Of a stretch of DNA of 64,000 nt, positions 61,321-64,000 are shown one piece after another. The translations under genes were made by a program, and so were the position numbers. The DNA is from Onchocerca volvulus (Eukaryota > Nematoda > Chromadorea > Rhabditida > Onchocercidae): NCBI GenBank assembly GCA_000499405.2, contig HG738146.1, positions 62,001 through 126,000 of the forward strand, given 5' to 3'. Numbering within the stretch: the first letter of the stretch is position 1; every line of letters begins with the position of its first letter. Under the pieces are notes generated by a model. It had not been told where the DNA came from and searched no databases. It worked only from the letters and a program-made list of their open reading frames with translations.

Positions 61321-64000
61321 AAATTAGGATATCAGTCGAGAGTGTATAATACTTAGGACTAAGAAAAAGCAAGAGCAAATAGTTCCATAGATCAATAAGC
61401 GAAATTTTTCTTCATTTCAATATAATTTATGTTTTGAATTATTTCATTTCTTATGTTTACTTCAATTATAGCATTTTAATCAGATTTATCTGATAAAAGC
61501 ATTGTCAGAACAACTTGATACCGAAAACGATTTTTTTTCTTGTAATGCAAATGAGTGATAACATTTTTGCAACTGCATTCATTTTTTTTGTTTTTTAACC
61601 CTAAATTTACATCAAAATAAATTTAAAAAGCCCAGCTGCATTGGGTTAACAAAAGCGCATAGGTATCATACTCAATCCTCTCTCTTTTATCATTTTCAGA
61701 ACTGTTCATGCCAACAAATGGCTGTTTTCTACGTCCCAGTTATTTAAATTTTCCTTACTGCTATATTAGTAGATTCACCATTAATTTTACCGTGTTTTAT
61801 TGATACGATATTTGTAATTATCATATTTTATTGATGCAATGTTTGTGTCGTGTTTTGCGTCATCAAGTTTTTCTTATAATAAAAGGTTTAATTACTCAAG
61901 TTTTAGATCCTACGTGCGAAGAGACAGAATTTTCCGACAAGCCTTATTCTCAAGCTTTCATACATCGTTTTCTTTTGACTATTGCACATTTGAATTAATC
62001 AAATATGCTAAAAACTTTTCATTTCATTTGAATAAATTCCACACCTTTCACAGAATTTCTATCCTGTCTCTTATTTCCTATTTTCACCCAGCAGTGGTCA
62101 GAAACTGTCTTTTGTGTTATTTAATTTTCAAATCTAATTATTTTTTTGTGAAATTAAATTTTAGATTTGATTTAGATCAATCGTCATGTTGAACTGGGTC
62201 AGAAATATAATGGAACTTATATAATCAAATATTTATCATTTTGAAGTATTTAGTAGTAATAAAATCACCAAATTTCTTATCTTTTTCAAAAACTAACGCA
62301 TTGATTTCCAGAGGATTCATATCTGCTTTTCGGTAGTCTGAATAAAAAACTCAAAAAGCTAATTTCAAACTTGCATTACTTTGTTATTCTTTCAATCGAG
62401 AGATAATATTGACAAGAAGCAGTTTCATACATTGAATTTATGCCTTGTTTAAGATTATTTTCAAATGTGTTTCGTGATTATTTCACCTGAAATCTTAGAA
62501 TAACTATATAACCTCAAATCATGATCATTCCCATCAAATCTTACAACAATCATGTTTTTTTGAATCTTGTTCACTTCATTCTAATAAACCACATGCAGAA
62601 CAATAGTCTGAATTTTCAAGAACTCGAACATATTGAAGAAAATGTTGTCGTAAGGAAGACATCTTTCAGCCTATTTCAAATGATCAGGACCGAAATTCAA
62701 GATATTAAAATTACTGATCATTAATTATAACGTCGCAGATTCACAGAAGTGAGTTACAGCCATAGATGATACAGATACCTGTAAGGATTGAATAAAAGAT
62801 AGAAAAATTGAATAAAATCTTGAATATCAGATTCAAACGAAATCAGTTACTGAAAGTATTTGCAATTAATGTTGTGATTCAGCCGAAGAAATTTGTTAAA
62901 TATTCCAAAGATAATTTGAGCTATTTCATCTTCGCTGACAATTATTTCCAAGACAAGTATGGAGTTATATGCATCAGATGAATATATTTAGACCTACTAC
63001 CCTAAACATTTCAGGTTCATTTGATTTTTAAACATCGAATCTTAATTTTACTATGCTCAAGAAAGCATCATATTATCTGTAAGATCTGCTCAGTTTTCGA
63101 TTCCATATGCTTTTTTTTTTTTTTTCACTTTTTGAAAATTGCAACAGCATGCAATAGTGCAAAAGCTTCGGGACGATCTATTCATATATTAGAAAAATCT
63201 GTTTATCCAAATACTGGAAGTAGTATATCTTCAGAGTTTATTAAATTATACTACATCATCGATTTGAATAAAGATTTAAATCAAACGAAGAAAATGTTTT
63301 AAGAATTCGCGAGCGATGATTCTATATCGGTGACTGCTGTAATAAATAATGTTGGAAAATATTTTTCTTGGTGATCATAAATTCAATTATTTCACAGCAG
63401 ATTCATAAGAGAAAAATGAACTTAAATATCTGAAAATCAGCAGCAATGAAATTGGTAAAGGACTAATACATATTACATTTATATCTTTGACACTGAAAGC
63501 AAGATAAAAGAGAAATATTCTTCATCGGAGTTCAATACACTGAAAAAATCGACCACACTAAAAATGGTATTTTTGGTATATTATCTTTGTTAGCTTTCTG
63601 AAATTTTGATTTCATTACGAAGTTATTCGTGAATTAACTTTGTTTTACACATATCATTTGTTTAAATCTTATTTCAGAATTTAGTTTTTCCCATAGCTTT
63701 TTCGACACAGAACGTGGATTGATGCATAATTATCAGATATATGTAATTTGTCTTCAGAACATTGCATGCCATATTTGTAAATAGTGCAGATTTCTAATGT
63801 AATTTTAATCAATATTTAAACGAAATTGTAATACTCCAGTGACAAATATGAAATTTAACTTGAAAAGAATTATTCTTGACAGAATCCGAAGTCAGAAGAA
63901 CTTTTTATTTTTGATGATTATACGTGCTCTAGATTCCAATCAGTTAACTACTGTTCGCAAATATATTTAAAGACACCATACGTAAATTTTGATTTATGTA
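61321..64000. other. Final 2.7 kb, no gene recognised
   Basis: Slightly less A/T-rich than the left of the window, which could reflect old transposon remnants. Short open frames at 61839-62192, 62521-62724 and 63021-63302 have no splice partners or familiar motifs. An acceptor-like T run and CAACAG at about 63146 precedes an open stretch beginning HAIVQKLRDDLF or CNSAKASGRSIH depending on frame; I cannot decide whether it is an exon. Confidence 0.45.

Noticed and set aside
61839..62192. 117-codon plus-strand frame rich in F and S
   Set aside because: No motif, no splice partner, no conserved look; likely chance.

Overview
The window is nuclear DNA of a nematode, most likely a parasitic clade III (spirurid or filarial-type) worm. 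The evidence is the very high A+T content with long A and T runs, many short-exon genes with TTTCAG-type acceptors, several gene starts lying just behind a bare acceptor (as expected for spliced-leader trans-splicing), and a nematode-type BEL/Pao retroelement. The species cannot be fixed from the sequence. All exon models below were built by hand from ORF phase, splice signals and family resemblance; a model was accepted only when neighbouring exons joined in phase.

Layout, left half. 98-8350 (+): the last three exons of a cathepsin F-like papain-family protease; its 5' part lies left of the window. The 7.1-kb last intron holds an antisense nested two-exon gene (3054-3815, minus, 190 aa). 10387-21364 (+): one 13-exon gene for an unrecognised 658-residue protein whose exons all join in phase. 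24364-25839 (-): a coiled-coil gene interrupted by a stop codon and a one-base frameshift, probably a pseudogene. 30967-32924 (+): a small secreted, probably GPI-anchored LU (Ly-6/three-finger) protein. 35589-44031 (+): a complete 24-exon MMS19 gene (1000 aa), which serves cytosolic iron-sulfur assembly and genome maintenance.

Layout, right half. 44656-45282 is an inverted solo LTR with a perfect 5-bp target duplication. 49609-58232 is a BEL/Pao LTR retrotransposon of the same family (gag, aspartic protease, RT, RNase H, integrase and an env-like region). It is broken by frameshifts and stops, appears to lack the four residues of its RT catalytic motif, has an 83-bp duplication around one ambiguous base, and has mismatched LTRs without a target duplication. 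Directly to its right come a Helitron helicase relic (58280-58560), three copies of a roughly 250-bp interspersed repeat (59155-60185) and a second decayed gag-protease fragment (about 60290-61320). The final 2.7 kb holds nothing I can name.

The host genes do not form a pathway or operon: they are far apart and have separate starts. The intergenic and intronic DNA is A/T-rich and contains several minisatellites and two clean hairpins. I found no convincing tRNA, rRNA or CRISPR array. The strongest candidates for something new are the nested antisense gene, the 658-aa orphan gene and the 31-bp perfect hairpin in its intron. The retroelement cluster is the most informative for genome history.
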